Notes under the pieces: generated by a model
What the model was told of the DNA's origin: nothing
The model's input: only the letters and a program-made list of their open reading frames with translations
Database searches by the model: none
Assembly (NCBI GenBank): GCA_965368585.1
Contig: CBDUNM010000002.1
Location: 37,321-101,320, forward strand
Reading direction: 5' to 3'
DNA length: 64,000 nucleotides
Origin: JARRQB01 sp965368585
GTDB taxonomy: Bacteria > Pseudomonadota > Gammaproteobacteria > Chromatiales > Chromatiaceae
In this document: piece after piece, positions 26,460-36,349 of the stretch
Numbering within the stretch: position 1 is the stretch's first letter
Layout: every line of letters starts with the position of its first letter
Position numbers and translations under genes: made by a program

Positions 26460-26845
26460 CGAGTAGTGAACCAGCAGACACCGCTAATCCGGATCGGAGG
26501 CCGCTGTTAGTCGCACTTACCCACATCGTGATATCCGCCGAACACCGCGAGTGGAGAGCGGCGAATCCAAAATAGGAATTATATTCCATATCGGCTTTAC
26601 CGTCGATTGAAACGCAACGCCATCAGGCGAGATCAGGGCGGTTGCGCCGCATGACGGCAAACGCCGCAATGCGTGCTGTACAGAGCGTTCCGTCCATGAT
26701 CTGTGAGCTCTGCCGTCAACACACTTGGTACAGCAAGGGGAGGGCGCGCACCGGTCATCCTCGAGGTGCGCGAACGACGCGGTCCGGTGGCCACCGGCTA
26801 TCCTATATTTACAACAGGAAACGCGACGGAGAGAGTCTGGCGGAC

Positions 26846-27646
26846 GTGTGCGAACTACTCGGCATGAGTGCCAACGTGCCCACCGATATCTGCTTCAGTT
26901 TCGCCGGGTTGATGCAGCGCGGCGGTGGCACCGGGCCGCACCGCGACGGCTGGGGAATCGCGTTTTACGAGGGCCGGGGCTGCCGCAGCTTTCACGACCC
27001 CCTGCCCAGCGTGGATTCGGAAATCGCCAAACTGGTGCGCAGCTACCCGATCAAGTCCCACATCGTCATCAGCCACATTCGTCACGCCAACGTCGGAGCG
27101 GTATGTCTGGAGAACACCCACCCCTTCCAGCGCGAGTTGTGGGGGCGGAACTGGACCTACGCCCACAATGGCCAATTGGATGCGGTGCAGGACCTGCCGC
27201 TGACCTTTTATCAACCCATAGGCGGCACCGACAGTGAACATGCATTCTGCTGGATGCTGGGCCGGATCCGGCGCCGATTTCCGCAACCGCCCGACAACCC
27301 CGCGGACCTGCATCGGTTTATTCACCGGCAGTGCGGGCACCTGCGACCGCGCGGTGTGTTCAATATGCTGCTTGCCGATGCGCGGTTTCTCTACGCGTAC
27401 TGCACCACCAAGCTGGCCTGGATTACCCGCAAGGCACCCTTCGGCACCGCCTCCCTCAAGGACGCCGAGGTGCAGGTCGATTTCTGCCGGGAGACCCGCC
27501 GCGGCGATATCGTCACGGTGGTCGCCACCGAACCGTTGACCCGCGACGAAGTCTGGCACGAACTGCACAGCGGCGAGCTGTTGGCTTTTCAGGACGGTCT
27601 CATAGCGGCGCGCTATACCGATCGCACCCAGGCAGGCGGGGGGTGA
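26846..27646 (+). CDS. yafJ: Class II glutamine amidotransferase, YafJ family
   Basis: A 266-residue protein closely matching YafJ. The frame is open from 26642, but the GTG at 26846 is chosen because it places Cys at position 2. That Cys, freed by removal of the initiator Met, is the N-terminal nucleophile of this class. Following motifs are ELLGMSANVPTDICFSF, GPHRDGWGIAFYEG, SHIRHAN, NTHPFQRELWGRNWTYAHNG and GGTDSEHAFCWML. The family hydrolyses glutamine or gamma-glutamyl amides; the physiological substrate is unknown. It is a single gene. Confidence 0.9.
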   Translation: MCELLGMSANVPTDICFSFAGLMQRGGGTGPHRDGWGIAFYEGRGCRSFHDPLPSVDSEIAKLVRSYPIKSHIVISHIRHANVGAVCLENTHPFQRELWGRNWTYAHNGQLDAVQDLPLTFYQPIGGTDSEHAFCWMLGRIRRRFPQPPDNPADLHRFIHRQCGHLRPRGVFNMLLADARFLYAYCTTKLAWITRKAPFGTASLKDAEVQVDFCRETRRGDIVTVVATEPLTRDEVWHELHSGELLAFQDGLIAARYTDRTQAGGG

Positions 27647-27820
27647 TCATGACCACGTTTCGAAGCAACCGGTTCAAGCGGGAGGCCGGCCGGTCGTGGC
27701 GCGTCGGAAGATCGGCCGCCCGCGGCCAATGCCTCACCGATCCTGCCGCACGGCTTGTAACGTCGGTACGCGTCCCGGGCGACTACACTGTGCACAGTTC
27801 ATAAATACAGCGAGAAACCC

Positions 27821-30145
27821 ATGTCGACCCACGAACAACCGGAAGACTTCGAAGCAGCGGCCCTGGAATACCATCGTGCGCCCAGGCCCGGGAAGCTGGC
27901 GGTCGAACCGACCAAACCCATGGATACCCAGCGCGATCTATCGCTGGCCTACTCGCCCGGCGTAGCCGCGGCCTGCGAGGCCATCGTCAGGGACCCGCTC
28001 GAGTCCGCCATGATGACGGCGCGGCAGAACCTGGTTGGCGTTATCACCAACGGCACGGCAGTGCTCGGTCTTGGCCCCATCGGCCCGCTCGCGTCGAAAC
28101 CCGTCATGGAAGGCAAGGCGGTACTGTTCAAGAAATTCGGCGGTATCGATGTATTTGATATCGAAATCGACGAACTCGACGCCGACGAGTTCGTCAAGAC
28201 CGTGGCGCGACTGGAGCCCACCTTCGGCGGCATCAATCTCGAGGACATCAAGGCTCCCGAATGTTTCATCATCGAGCAGGCATTGCGCGAGCGGATGAAC
28301 ATCCCCGTGTTCCACGACGATCAGCACGGCACCGCCATCATCGCCTGCGCGGCGATCCTGAACGGCTTGCGCGTGGTCGGCAAGAACATGGTCGATTGCA
28401 AGCTGGTGGCCAGCGGGGCCGGCGCGGCCGCGCTGGCCTGTCTCAACCTGCTCGTGGATCTGGGGCTCCCGCGCGGCAACATCATCGTGACGGACAAGGA
28501 AGGCGTGGTCTATCTGGGGCGTAAGGAACACATGGATCCGTGGAAAGCGGCGTACGCGATCGAAACCGAGGCGCGCACCCTGGACGAGGTCATCGATGAC
28601 GCGGACATCTTCCTCGGGCTGTCCGCGCCCGACGTGCTGAAACCGGCCATGCTGGCGCGCATGGCCGAGCGGCCTCTGGTGCTGGCCCTGGCCAATCCCA
28701 GGCCGGAGATCATGCCTGACCTGGCCAAGGCGACGCGTCCCGACGTGGTGATCGCCACCGGTCGCTCCGACTTCCCCAATCAGGTCAACAACGTGTTGTG
28801 TTTTCCCTATATCTTTCGTGGTGCGCTGGATGTCGCTGCGACGACCATCAACGAGCAAATGAAGGTCGCCTGTGTCAAGGCGATCGCCAGTCTGACCATG
28901 GCCGAGCCGTCCGAACGCGTCAGCCGCGTCTACGGCGAGCAACCGCTGCGCTTCGGACCCGACTATCTGATTCCCAAACCCTTCGACCCACGCCTGATTA
29001 TTCACATCGCCCCGGCGGTCGCGCGCGCGGCTATGGACAGCGGCGTCGCCACCAAGCCCATCGAGGACATGCGCGCCTACAGCGACCGCTTGAGCAGCTT
29101 CGTGTATCGCTCACGCTCGATGATGCGCCCGATCATCGAAAAGGCGAAACGCGCACCGAAGCGCCTGGTGTACGCCGAGGGCGAGGAACGGCGGGTGCTG
29201 CAGGCGGCACAGGAAGTCGTGGACGAGGGTATAGCCCGCCCGATTCTGGTCGGCAGACCGGATGTCATCGAAGCGCGGGTCAAACAATATGGCCTGCGTC
29301 TTGAGGTGGACCGCGATTTCGATCTGGTCAACATCCTCGGCGATCCCCGCTATTCGGAATACTGGAAGCTCTATCACCAGCTGGCGCGCCGGCAGGGCGT
29401 GTCGCAGGAGAAGGCGCGTACCGATGTGCGGACCATTGCCACCGTGGTAGCGGCATTGTTGCTGAAAAAGGGCGAGGCCGATGCCATGCTGTGCGGCACC
29501 GTAGGCAAATTCGCCAACCATCTGGACTGGGTGCGTCGGGTCATCGGCAAGGGACCGGGCGTCAAGGATCTCTCCACGGTGACGGGCCTGATTCTTCCTG
29601 GCGGCAACCTGTTCATTTGTGATACCCACGTCACGCCGGAACCGACGACCGAGGAGATCGTCGAAATGACCTTGCTGGCGGCGAAAGAAGTACGCGCATT
29701 CGGGCTCACGCCCAAGGTCGCGCTGCTGTCGCGCTCCAGTTTCGGCACCCACAACGACGCGTCGGCGCTAAAAATGCGCGCGGCGCTGGCCCTATTGCAC
29801 GAGCGCTCGCCCGACCTCGAGGTGGAGGGCGAAATGCAGGGGGACGCCGCCATGTCCGAACCGTTGCGCTCGGAGATCTTCGGCGAATGTCGGCTCAAAG
29901 GGCAGGCCAACCTGTTGATCATGCCCAGCGGTGACGCGGCGCATATCGCCTACAGTCTGCTCAAGGTGCGCGGGGGCGGGGTGACCGTCGGCCCCATCCT
30001 GATCGGCGTTGACAAGCCGGTCCACGTAATGACCGAATCGGTCAGCGTGCGCGGCCTGGTGAACATGAGCGCGGTGAGCGTGGCCCAGGCCCAGCTTGGC
30101 CAGGCGCAGCCGTCGATCGAAGACAACCGTGTCAAGCTGGTGTGA
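27821..30145 (+). CDS. maeB: NADP-dependent malic enzyme with phosphotransacetylase-like domain
   Basis: A 774-residue MaeB-type enzyme, oxidatively decarboxylating malate to pyruvate with NADP+. The malic-enzyme part spans residues 1-430: LSLAYSPGVAAACEAI, PVFHDDQHGTAIIACAA, an NAD(P)-fold ASGAGAAALACLNLL, and FPNQVNNVLCFPYIFRGALDV. A C-terminal phosphate-acetyltransferase-like regulatory domain (about 440-774) contains LVYAEGEERRVLQAA and ends with SVAQAQLGQ. Length equals that of other MaeB proteins. Upstream 170 bp contain no gene. With pckA at the other end of the window it links C4 acids to pyruvate and PEP. Confidence 0.96.
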   Translation: MSTHEQPEDFEAAALEYHRAPRPGKLAVEPTKPMDTQRDLSLAYSPGVAAACEAIVRDPLESAMMTARQNLVGVITNGTAVLGLGPIGPLASKPVMEGKAVLFKKFGGIDVFDIEIDELDADEFVKTVARLEPTFGGINLEDIKAPECFIIEQALRERMNIPVFHDDQHGTAIIACAAILNGLRVVGKNMVDCKLVASGAGAAALACLNLLVDLGLPRGNIIVTDKEGVVYLGRKEHMDPWKAAYAIETEARTLDEVIDDADIFLGLSAPDVLKPAMLARMAERPLVLALANPRPEIMPDLAKATRPDVVIATGRSDFPNQVNNVLCFPYIFRGALDVAATTINEQMKVACVKAIASLTMAEPSERVSRVYGEQPLRFGPDYLIPKPFDPRLIIHIAPAVARAAMDSGVATKPIEDMRAYSDRLSSFVYRSRSMMRPIIEKAKRAPKRLVYAEGEERRVLQAAQEVVDEGIARPILVGRPDVIEARVKQYGLRLEVDRDFDLVNILGDPRYSEYWKLYHQLARRQGVSQEKARTDVRTIATVVAALLLKKGEADAMLCGTVGKFANHLDWVRRVIGKGPGVKDLSTVTGLILPGGNLFICDTHVTPEPTTEEIVEMTLLAAKEVRAFGLTPKVALLSRSSFGTHNDASALKMRAALALLHERSPDLEVEGEMQGDAAMSEPLRSEIFGECRLKGQANLLIMPSGDAAHIAYSLLKVRGGGVTVGPILIGVDKPVHVMTESVSVRGLVNMSAVSVAQAQLGQAQPSIEDNRVKLV

Positions 30146-30167
30146 AGCGATACAGATGCCGCGGGGA

Positions 30168-30248
30168 CTAGTCTGTCTCCTGACGTTTGCGCCACTCCTT
30201 GGGCGATAGCCCGGTCTGCGCGACGAATGCTCGCGCATTGCCGCCATC
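30168..30248 (-). pseudogene. C-terminal fragment of an AraC-type regulator
   Basis: Just after maeB, a minus-strand frame ending at a TAG (30168-30170) reads ARAFVAQTGLSPKEWRKR, the typical end of an AraC-family helix-turn-helix domain. Only about 25 codons are recognisable; the rest of the regulator is gone. Confidence 0.55.
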
Positions 30249-30329
30249 GTCGACGACATGGTGTTCAGCCAGTTCTACGCGCCGATCATCGACGCCTGGT
30301 TAAGGCCGGTCGGAGCCATTGGCTGTTAG
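30226..30329 (+). other. Unidentified 3' gene fragment
   Basis: A plus-strand frame of about 34 codons (containing DDMVFSQFYAPIIDAWLRPV) ends in TAG at 30327-30329 and looks protein-like, but has no start of its own beyond an internal ATG. It overlaps the head of the AraC remnant on the other strand, so this spacer is a junction of broken genes. I do not recognise the parent family. Confidence 0.3.
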
Positions 30330-30371
30330 CTGAGTTTCAACTATGTCGGCTCGGGGGTCTCAACGAAGCGC

Positions 30372-32219
30372 TCAACGCGCCCGCGCTTGCTTCAAGGCGT
30401 TGACCAGCACACCCATATCGTACGCCCAGCGGGTATCGCTGAGCTCGACGGCGTTGAAGTGACTCAGTTCTTTCAGCGGCTCGGGCAGGTCGTCTTCGTC
30501 GGGCATCCTGGCGCCACCGACCAGCACCGGAAAGATGCGCTTGTGCTGTTCGATCGCAGTCGCAATCTCGTATCGAATCATGTCCCTGGGGTTATGCAGC
30601 CGCAGATTGCCGTTGACGTCGGTCACGGTCGACCAGTCACGGCCGATGAGCGCGATCACCGCGTCGACCCGCGTCAGCGCTTTGTCGATTTCCAGGCCGA
30701 ATTTCGAACCCGGTTGGATGTTCTCGATATCCATGAATAGATTCTTGCGGTGAAAATGTTCCTGCAGGCTCTCCAATATGGAGCGCGCGTAGGGGGCGGT
30801 ATCGCTGCGGCGATAACTGATAAATATGCCCAGCTCACTTTTCTGGTCGGTTTCGTCAGACATTGCGGGCGCCTCGGCGGTTGCTTGATGCCGTTGCACG
30901 ACGAGCAAGTCGTCGACATAGCGTAGCGCCAGTTTCAGGCTCCCGAACGTCGCCAAGGTGAGCAGATAGGCGGCAACGCCATAGGCGGCAAACGTAACGA
31001 CCACAATCAACAGGTCCGCCGCTATCGGTGGCAGCAGAATGACCAGAAATACCCAATAGGAAAACAGGAAGAGAATCCTGGCGCGGTTGTCACCGGTCGG
31101 CCAGAAGGAATTGCGGGCGAATTTTGCCGCGACCAGTTCGACAGGCTCCCGCCCGCCGTCGGGGCCCTTCGGCCACGCTTCGTCCGGAAAAAACTCCTGC
31201 AGATAGTGATCGACCGACAAATGAACGTGTTCGTTGCCCGCACTGCGCAGCCAGGGTAACAGCTTGATCACCGAGGGCATGGCGACAATGCACAAACCGA
31301 CCAACCACGACAAGGCCATCAACCACTGACCCGGCACGGGAAAGCTGAATTGGGGCAACCAGCTCAACCAGGATGACCCGTCGGTAGAGACGGCATCGAC
31401 TCTGGCGCTCTGCAGGGTATGGGCTAAGCGGCTGATTAACATCGCCAACCCGGCAACCATGAGACCCTTGACCTGAGTGTTGAAGGCCTCGTTGGTGGGG
31501 CGAAAGCCGAAACAGCGGTTGACGTCGTTCACGTCGATCAGGAAATAGTGCGCCTTGTCGCCTGCCTTCACCCAGCGGCGTTGGTAGATATGGCCGACGA
31601 AAAAACGGTTGTGCCGAAAAAAAAGCACCATGGCGAGCATGCCGATAAAGGTAGCGGCGACCTGACCGATGTAGGCAAACGCCACAAACGCAATATTGCT
31701 CCCCAGGGAAATGGAGTCTGGCAGCAAGTACAGCGTGGTCCAGTCCTGAGCGCCGACGTTGCTACGTTCGTAAAATCGCACCAATACATGCCCCATATCG
31801 AGTACGGTCACCACGAAGGTCAGGAGCAGCACGATGATCAGGTTGGTTTTCGATGCCAGGTATTGGCGCAGTTCCGTGTAGATTGCCTGTTGCGCCGTTT
31901 CATCCCGCAGCACGTTGATGATCGGTGGCGCCCGTTCGGGCAATTCCGGGTGCACCACTGGCATGATCTTGCCGGTCGCCCAGCGCAAGGCGTAGAGAAT
32001 CGCGGGCAAGAGTATGGCCAGAGACGTCCAGTTGGGCGTGTCCCAATAACCGCGATAGCCGTGGTTCGCGATTTCGACCCGGTGCGCCCCGATGAGATAC
32101 CAAAGACCGATTGGCCATGCCCCGATGAGAAAAGCGACCAGGTAATCGGAGTGCTTGCGTTTATCGAGTAGTCGCAGCAGGAAGCGGGATAGGGTGACAG
32201 CGTGCTGTTTCGGTGCCAT
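30372..32219 (-). CDS. Polytopic membrane protein with C-terminal TIR domain
   Basis: A 615-residue protein. Residues 1-440 carry roughly seven or more hydrophobic segments (about 26-45, 64-80, 127-147, 173-200, 250-265, 298-320, 383-425). A cytoplasmic TIR domain occupies about 463-612: FISYRRSD at 466-473, FMDIENIQPG at 495-504, and Glu551 in MIRYEIATAI at the position of the catalytic Glu of TIR NADases. Family TIR domains either hydrolyse NAD+ or mediate signalling. No partner effector or sensor gene is adjacent. The membrane part matches no family I can name. Confidence 0.8.
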   Translation of the reverse strand: MAPKQHAVTLSRFLLRLLDKRKHSDYLVAFLIGAWPIGLWYLIGAHRVEIANHGYRGYWDTPNWTSLAILLPAILYALRWATGKIMPVVHPELPERAPPIINVLRDETAQQAIYTELRQYLASKTNLIIVLLLTFVVTVLDMGHVLVRFYERSNVGAQDWTTLYLLPDSISLGSNIAFVAFAYIGQVAATFIGMLAMVLFFRHNRFFVGHIYQRRWVKAGDKAHYFLIDVNDVNRCFGFRPTNEAFNTQVKGLMVAGLAMLISRLAHTLQSARVDAVSTDGSSWLSWLPQFSFPVPGQWLMALSWLVGLCIVAMPSVIKLLPWLRSAGNEHVHLSVDHYLQEFFPDEAWPKGPDGGREPVELVAAKFARNSFWPTGDNRARILFLFSYWVFLVILLPPIAADLLIVVVTFAAYGVAAYLLTLATFGSLKLALRYVDDLLVVQRHQATAEAPAMSDETDQKSELGIFISYRRSDTAPYARSILESLQEHFHRKNLFMDIENIQPGSKFGLEIDKALTRVDAVIALIGRDWSTVTDVNGNLRLHNPRDMIRYEIATAIEQHKRIFPVLVGGARMPDEDDLPEPLKELSHFNAVELSDTRWAYDMGVLVNALKQARAR

Positions 32220-32944
32220 ACAGATGCGCAGATCCTTCGGAAGACATAGCCTTAACCGGTTCGTGCAGAGTATAGAGTAAGTCTAGTCGGGGCAGGGCTC
32301 ACTGAACTAGCGCCACTGGTAGCGCGGAAACCATGGCAGTCGTTGTCCACGATCTTAATCGATTATTGACTTTGGGGGCGGTTGTGACCGGAATTCGTTC
32401 GATTTCACAAAAATGAAACATCCGCTGCGTAGCATCAATCCGCCAGCCGGAGTAAACTGCCACGGTTTGAAAGTCGTACGGCGCGTGCAGGGGGGCGAAG
32501 CAATTGTGGGCCATGAAATTCGCTGCGTCATTGCGTCGGGGACAGTTGCTTGTGCGGTCGTGCCGAGTCCGTTCCCCCGACCTGAGGTTTAGATACATCG
32601 GCCAGCCAATTCGTTATGTAAAGTTGCGTATGTCCTGGAATAACGGGACCGCTTGAATCGAACGCTCCGGAGCGTCGAACCTTGTATATCAGGCCACCCC
32701 GGAAAGAGGCAATTCTAGAGATGCCCTCGAGAGTATTGTTCCTTACCCGGACGGCACAGCCGTTCCGCCGCAATCAGAGTAAAGCCATACCTAACGGTAC
32801 GAAGCGCCAAATCACACATCACCAGTTAGCCAAAAATTACAAATCATCTTCATATTGATCGTAGATCATTCGACCGAAATCATATCCAGCCTTATTTGCC
32901 AACAGCTTACTGGTATCGAGTCTTTTTTTCTGTAGCAATTCATT
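32220..32944. other. 725-bp spacer without a supported gene
   Basis: Divergent spacer between the TIR gene and nqrA. Minus-strand frames of 80-100 codons exist but have weak coding character. The last 120 bases are AT-rich, consistent with the nqr promoter. On the minus strand they also contain a short protein-like tail (NKAGYDFGRMIYDQYEDDL, stop near 32837) with no good start. I assign nothing with confidence. Confidence 0.5.
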
Positions 32945-34303
32945 ATGCTTATCAAAGTTAAAAAAGGACTGACAATTCCGTTGTCGGGAGCACCGCGCCA
33001 GGAAATCGAGGCCATTCCTCCTCCCAAGCGGGTGGCCTTGCTCGGGTACGACTATGTGGGCACCAAGAAATTGCCCAACCTGGAAGTGGCGGTGGGAGAC
33101 CGGGTCAAAAAGGGCCAGGTGCTGTTTCGCGGCAAATCCTACACGCAGGTGGTCGGTACGGCACCTGCGGCAGGCGAAGTAGAGGCGATACACCGCGGCC
33201 ACAAGCGCGTCGTCGAGACCATCATCATTCGGGTGGATGCGGACGATGAGGAAACCTTTGCCGCGTACGAAGAGCGTGAACTGGACCACCTCAGTTGCGA
33301 GCAGGTACAGCAGAATCTGCTGGCATCGGGCATCTGGAGGAGTATACGCCGCCGGCCGTATTCCATGACGGCGTTGCCCGACCAGCAGCCCGACGCCCTG
33401 TTCATAACGGCAATGGACACCAGTCCATTGGCCCCGGATCCGGTGGTGGTCATCGGTCAGGCCCGCGAAGATTTCCGCAACGGTGTCAGGGTGCTCAGCA
33501 AACTGACCGAAGGTAAGACCTGGGTGTGTTGCGCACCGGGTGCGGCAGTGCCGATTCCCGATCTGCCCTCGGTGGAAATCGCCGAATTCGATGGCCCGCA
33601 TCCCGCGGGCCTGGTCGGGACGCACATCCATTTTCTGCATCCGGTCAGCATCAAACGGATGGTATGGCACATCGGTTATCAAGAGGTAATCGCGGTCGGT
33701 CGCTTGTTTACCAGCGGCCGGCTGGTGCCGGAACGGGTGATCTCGCTGGCGGGACCGGGTGTTCGCGATCCGCGACTGGTGCGCACCGTGATGGGCTCCA
33801 GCACCAACGACATCGTCCTGGGCAACATCGAAACCAAGCCGGAGCTACGAGTAATTTCAGGTTCAATACTCAACGGTCAGCACGCGGTCGGCAATACCGC
33901 TTTCCTGGGACGTTTTCACAATCAGGTGACCGTTTTGGAGGAAGGTCGCGAACGCGAGTTCCTGGCCTGGATATCGCCAGGTAGAAACAAATTCTCCGCC
34001 ACCCGCGCTTATCTTTCCAGCTTGTTGGGCACGAAGCAGTTCAAGTTGCACACCTCGCAACACGGCAGCGGTCGCGGCATGGTGCCGATCGGGTTGCACG
34101 AGGATGTGATGCCGTTGGACATCTTGTCGACGCAGTTGTTGCGCGCGCTGCTTGTGGACGACAGGGAAACAGCCGAAGCCCTGGGGTGTCTCGAACTCGA
34201 TGAGGAGGACTTGGCGCTGTGCAGCTTTGTCGATGCCGGAAAACATGATTACGGTCCGGTACTAAGGCGCAACCTGCATGAGATCTGGAAGGAAAATCAA
34301 TGA
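32945..34303 (+). CDS. nqrA: Na+-translocating NADH:quinone reductase subunit A
   Basis: A 452-residue peripheral subunit of Na+-NQR, implicated in quinone binding. The N-terminus MLIKVKKGLTIPLSGAP is the family signature. Further landmarks are VGDRVKKGQVLF, SPLAPDP, and GRGMVPIGLHEDVMPLD near the end. Length is near that of other NqrA (about 446). It is first in nqrABCDEF-nqrM; its stop overlaps the nqrB start by four bases. Confidence 0.96.
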   Translation: MLIKVKKGLTIPLSGAPRQEIEAIPPPKRVALLGYDYVGTKKLPNLEVAVGDRVKKGQVLFRGKSYTQVVGTAPAAGEVEAIHRGHKRVVETIIIRVDADDEETFAAYEERELDHLSCEQVQQNLLASGIWRSIRRRPYSMTALPDQQPDALFITAMDTSPLAPDPVVVIGQAREDFRNGVRVLSKLTEGKTWVCCAPGAAVPIPDLPSVEIAEFDGPHPAGLVGTHIHFLHPVSIKRMVWHIGYQEVIAVGRLFTSGRLVPERVISLAGPGVRDPRLVRTVMGSSTNDIVLGNIETKPELRVISGSILNGQHAVGNTAFLGRFHNQVTVLEEGREREFLAWISPGRNKFSATRAYLSSLLGTKQFKLHTSQHGSGRGMVPIGLHEDVMPLDILSTQLLRALLVDDRETAEALGCLELDEEDLALCSFVDAGKHDYGPVLRRNLHEIWKENQ

Positions 34304-35511
34304 AAGTCTTACGCAGATTCCTCGACCGTCAAGAACGGCATTTCATGCGCGGCGGAAGATTCGAAAAATACGTTGCGCTGTACGAAGTGGTCGACACCTT
34401 CTTTTTTTCACCCGCATACGTCACACGCACAGCGCCACACGTTCGTGATGCCCTCGATCTGAAGCGTCTCATGGTCTTTGTCTTGATCGCGGCACTGCCA
34501 ACAGCCTTCTTTGGGATGTTCAATGTCGGATACCAGGCCAATACCGCCATGGCAAGTATCGGCCTGGAGTCGACCGAAGGGATCCGAGGTAGTGTGCTGG
34601 CGATATTCTGGGCGGGCAATGATCCGAACAGCGTGTGGGACAACGTCGTGCTCGGGGCGTCCTACTGGCTGCCAATCTATTTCGTGACCTTCGCCGTCGG
34701 CGTGTTCTGGGAAAGCGTCTTCGCGGTGGTGCGTGGTCACGAAATCAACGAGGGATTTTTCGTGACCTCCATCCTGTTTTCACTGACGCTTCCGCCGACG
34801 ATTCCGCTCTGGCAGGTGGCCCTGGGCATCTCGTTTGGCGTGGTTATCGGCAAGGAGATCTTCGGCGGCACGGGCAAAAACTTCCTCAATCCAGCCCTGG
34901 TCGGCCGTGCCTTCCTGTATTTCGCCTACCCCGCGGAGATATCTGGAAATGCGGTGTGGACTGCCGTGGATGGCTACACTGGGGCGACACCGCTGACATT
35001 GGCTGCGGAAGGCGGTGTCGAAGCCGTACGGGCTGCCGGTGTTGAGTGGAGCGACGCCTTCTTCGGGTTGATACCCGGGTCCATAGGCGAGACCTCCGCC
35101 CTGGCTTGTCTGATCGGCGCCGCAATGTTGCTGTACATGCGCCTCGCCTCCTGGCGCATCATGCTGGGCGTGCTTTTGGGGATGATGGTAACGACCTGGC
35201 TTTTCAATCTCTCCGGCAGTGACACCAACCCCATGTTTGCCATGCCCTGGTATTGGCATCTCGTGCTGGGCGGATACCTGTTCGGCCTGGTTTACATGGC
35301 GACGGACCCAGTGTCCGCGTCGATGACCGATTCCGGCAAACTGGTTTACGGTGCCTTGATCGGACTGATGGTCGTCCTGATCAGGGTGATTAACCCCGCC
35401 TTTCCCGAGGGTATTATGCTCGCTATCCTGTTCGGTAACTTGTTTGCACCTGTCATCGATTGGTTCGTGGTTCAGGCCAATATCCGCAGAAGGGCGCGGC
35501 GCGATGCCTGA
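34300..35511 (+). CDS. nqrB: Na+-translocating NADH:quinone reductase subunit B
   Basis: A 403-residue membrane subunit forming part of the sodium channel, with riboflavin and a covalent FMN. The phosphoester FMN-attachment motif is visible as GYTGATPL (Thr of GAT). About ten hydrophobic helices are apparent, with GKNFLNPALVGRAFLYF and MATDPVSAS as conserved loops. It overlaps nqrA by four bases and nqrC by eight, so translation is probably coupled. Confidence 0.97.
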   Translation: MKVLRRFLDRQERHFMRGGRFEKYVALYEVVDTFFFSPAYVTRTAPHVRDALDLKRLMVFVLIAALPTAFFGMFNVGYQANTAMASIGLESTEGIRGSVLAIFWAGNDPNSVWDNVVLGASYWLPIYFVTFAVGVFWESVFAVVRGHEINEGFFVTSILFSLTLPPTIPLWQVALGISFGVVIGKEIFGGTGKNFLNPALVGRAFLYFAYPAEISGNAVWTAVDGYTGATPLTLAAEGGVEAVRAAGVEWSDAFFGLIPGSIGETSALACLIGAAMLLYMRLASWRIMLGVLLGMMVTTWLFNLSGSDTNPMFAMPWYWHLVLGGYLFGLVYMATDPVSASMTDSGKLVYGALIGLMVVLIRVINPAFPEGIMLAILFGNLFAPVIDWFVVQANIRRRARRDA

Positions 35512-36346
35512 ACTCGCCGCTCACAAGTTCAAGCTGTCGGATCTCTACCGGCGATTGAAGGGGCTGTTCGCGTTGCCGAACGAAGATCCCCGCAAGATCG
35601 TGGCGGTCGCGGTGACGCTTTGCCTGGTGTCATCTTTGGTAGTGAGTGCCGCGGCGGTCGGCCTGCGCCCTTTGCAAAAGCGCAACGAATCGCTGGCGTT
35701 TAAACGCGAGATTCTCAAAGTCGCGGGGCTGTACGAAGCCGGGCAGGATATCAATCGAACCTTTGCGAAACTCGATGCGCGTCTGGTCAATCTGGAAACC
35801 GGAGAGTATGTGACCGACATGGACGCCAGCGACTACGACATGCGCAAAGCGGCGGCGGATCCCGAACGGGCCATGGCGCTATCCGCCAAACAGGACGTAG
35901 CCGGCATACGCACGCGTGCCGAAGTGATGCCGGTTTACCTTCTGGGCGGTGCAGACAACAGGCAAGGATTGATCATACCCGTTTACGGGTATGGCCTGTG
36001 GTCGACCATGTACGGACTGCTCTCGCTCGCGCCGGACGCTCGCACCATCCGGTCCGTCAGCTTCTACGATCAGTTGGAGACTGCGGGTCTGGGGGGCGAG
36101 GTGGCGAATCCAAAGTGGCAACGAACCTGGGCGGGGAAAAAGGTCGTGGATGAGGCCGGTAATCCGCGTTTCGAAGTCGTTAAAGGCCGTGTCGATATGG
36201 GGTCGGAAGATGCGGTGTATCAGGTGGACGGCTTGTCTGGCGCCACGCTGACCAGCAACGGCGTGACCAACTTGATGCGCTTCTGGATGGGCGAATTGGG
36301 CTACGGGCCCTACCTGGCGCGTTTGCGTCGTGGTTCGGAGGACTGA
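35504..36346 (+). CDS. nqrC: Na+-translocating NADH:quinone reductase subunit C
   Basis: A 280-residue subunit with one N-terminal transmembrane helix and a periplasmic FMN domain. The covalent FMN-attachment threonine lies in DGLSGATLTSNGV. PVYGYGLWSTMYG is a conserved strand. The frame is open from 35444, but the ATG at 35504 overlaps the nqrB stop and gives the normal family N-terminus, so it is used. Confidence 0.96.
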   Translation: MPELAAHKFKLSDLYRRLKGLFALPNEDPRKIVAVAVTLCLVSSLVVSAAAVGLRPLQKRNESLAFKREILKVAGLYEAGQDINRTFAKLDARLVNLETGEYVTDMDASDYDMRKAAADPERAMALSAKQDVAGIRTRAEVMPVYLLGGADNRQGLIIPVYGYGLWSTMYGLLSLAPDARTIRSVSFYDQLETAGLGGEVANPKWQRTWAGKKVVDEAGNPRFEVVKGRVDMGSEDAVYQVDGLSGATLTSNGVTNLMRFWMGELGYGPYLARLRRGSED

Positions 36347-36349
36347 TAC

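Noticed and set aside
32837..32940. Short minus-strand protein-like tail beside nqrA
   Set aside because: No credible start codon outside nqrA and only about 35 codons; could be chance in AT-rich promoter DNA.
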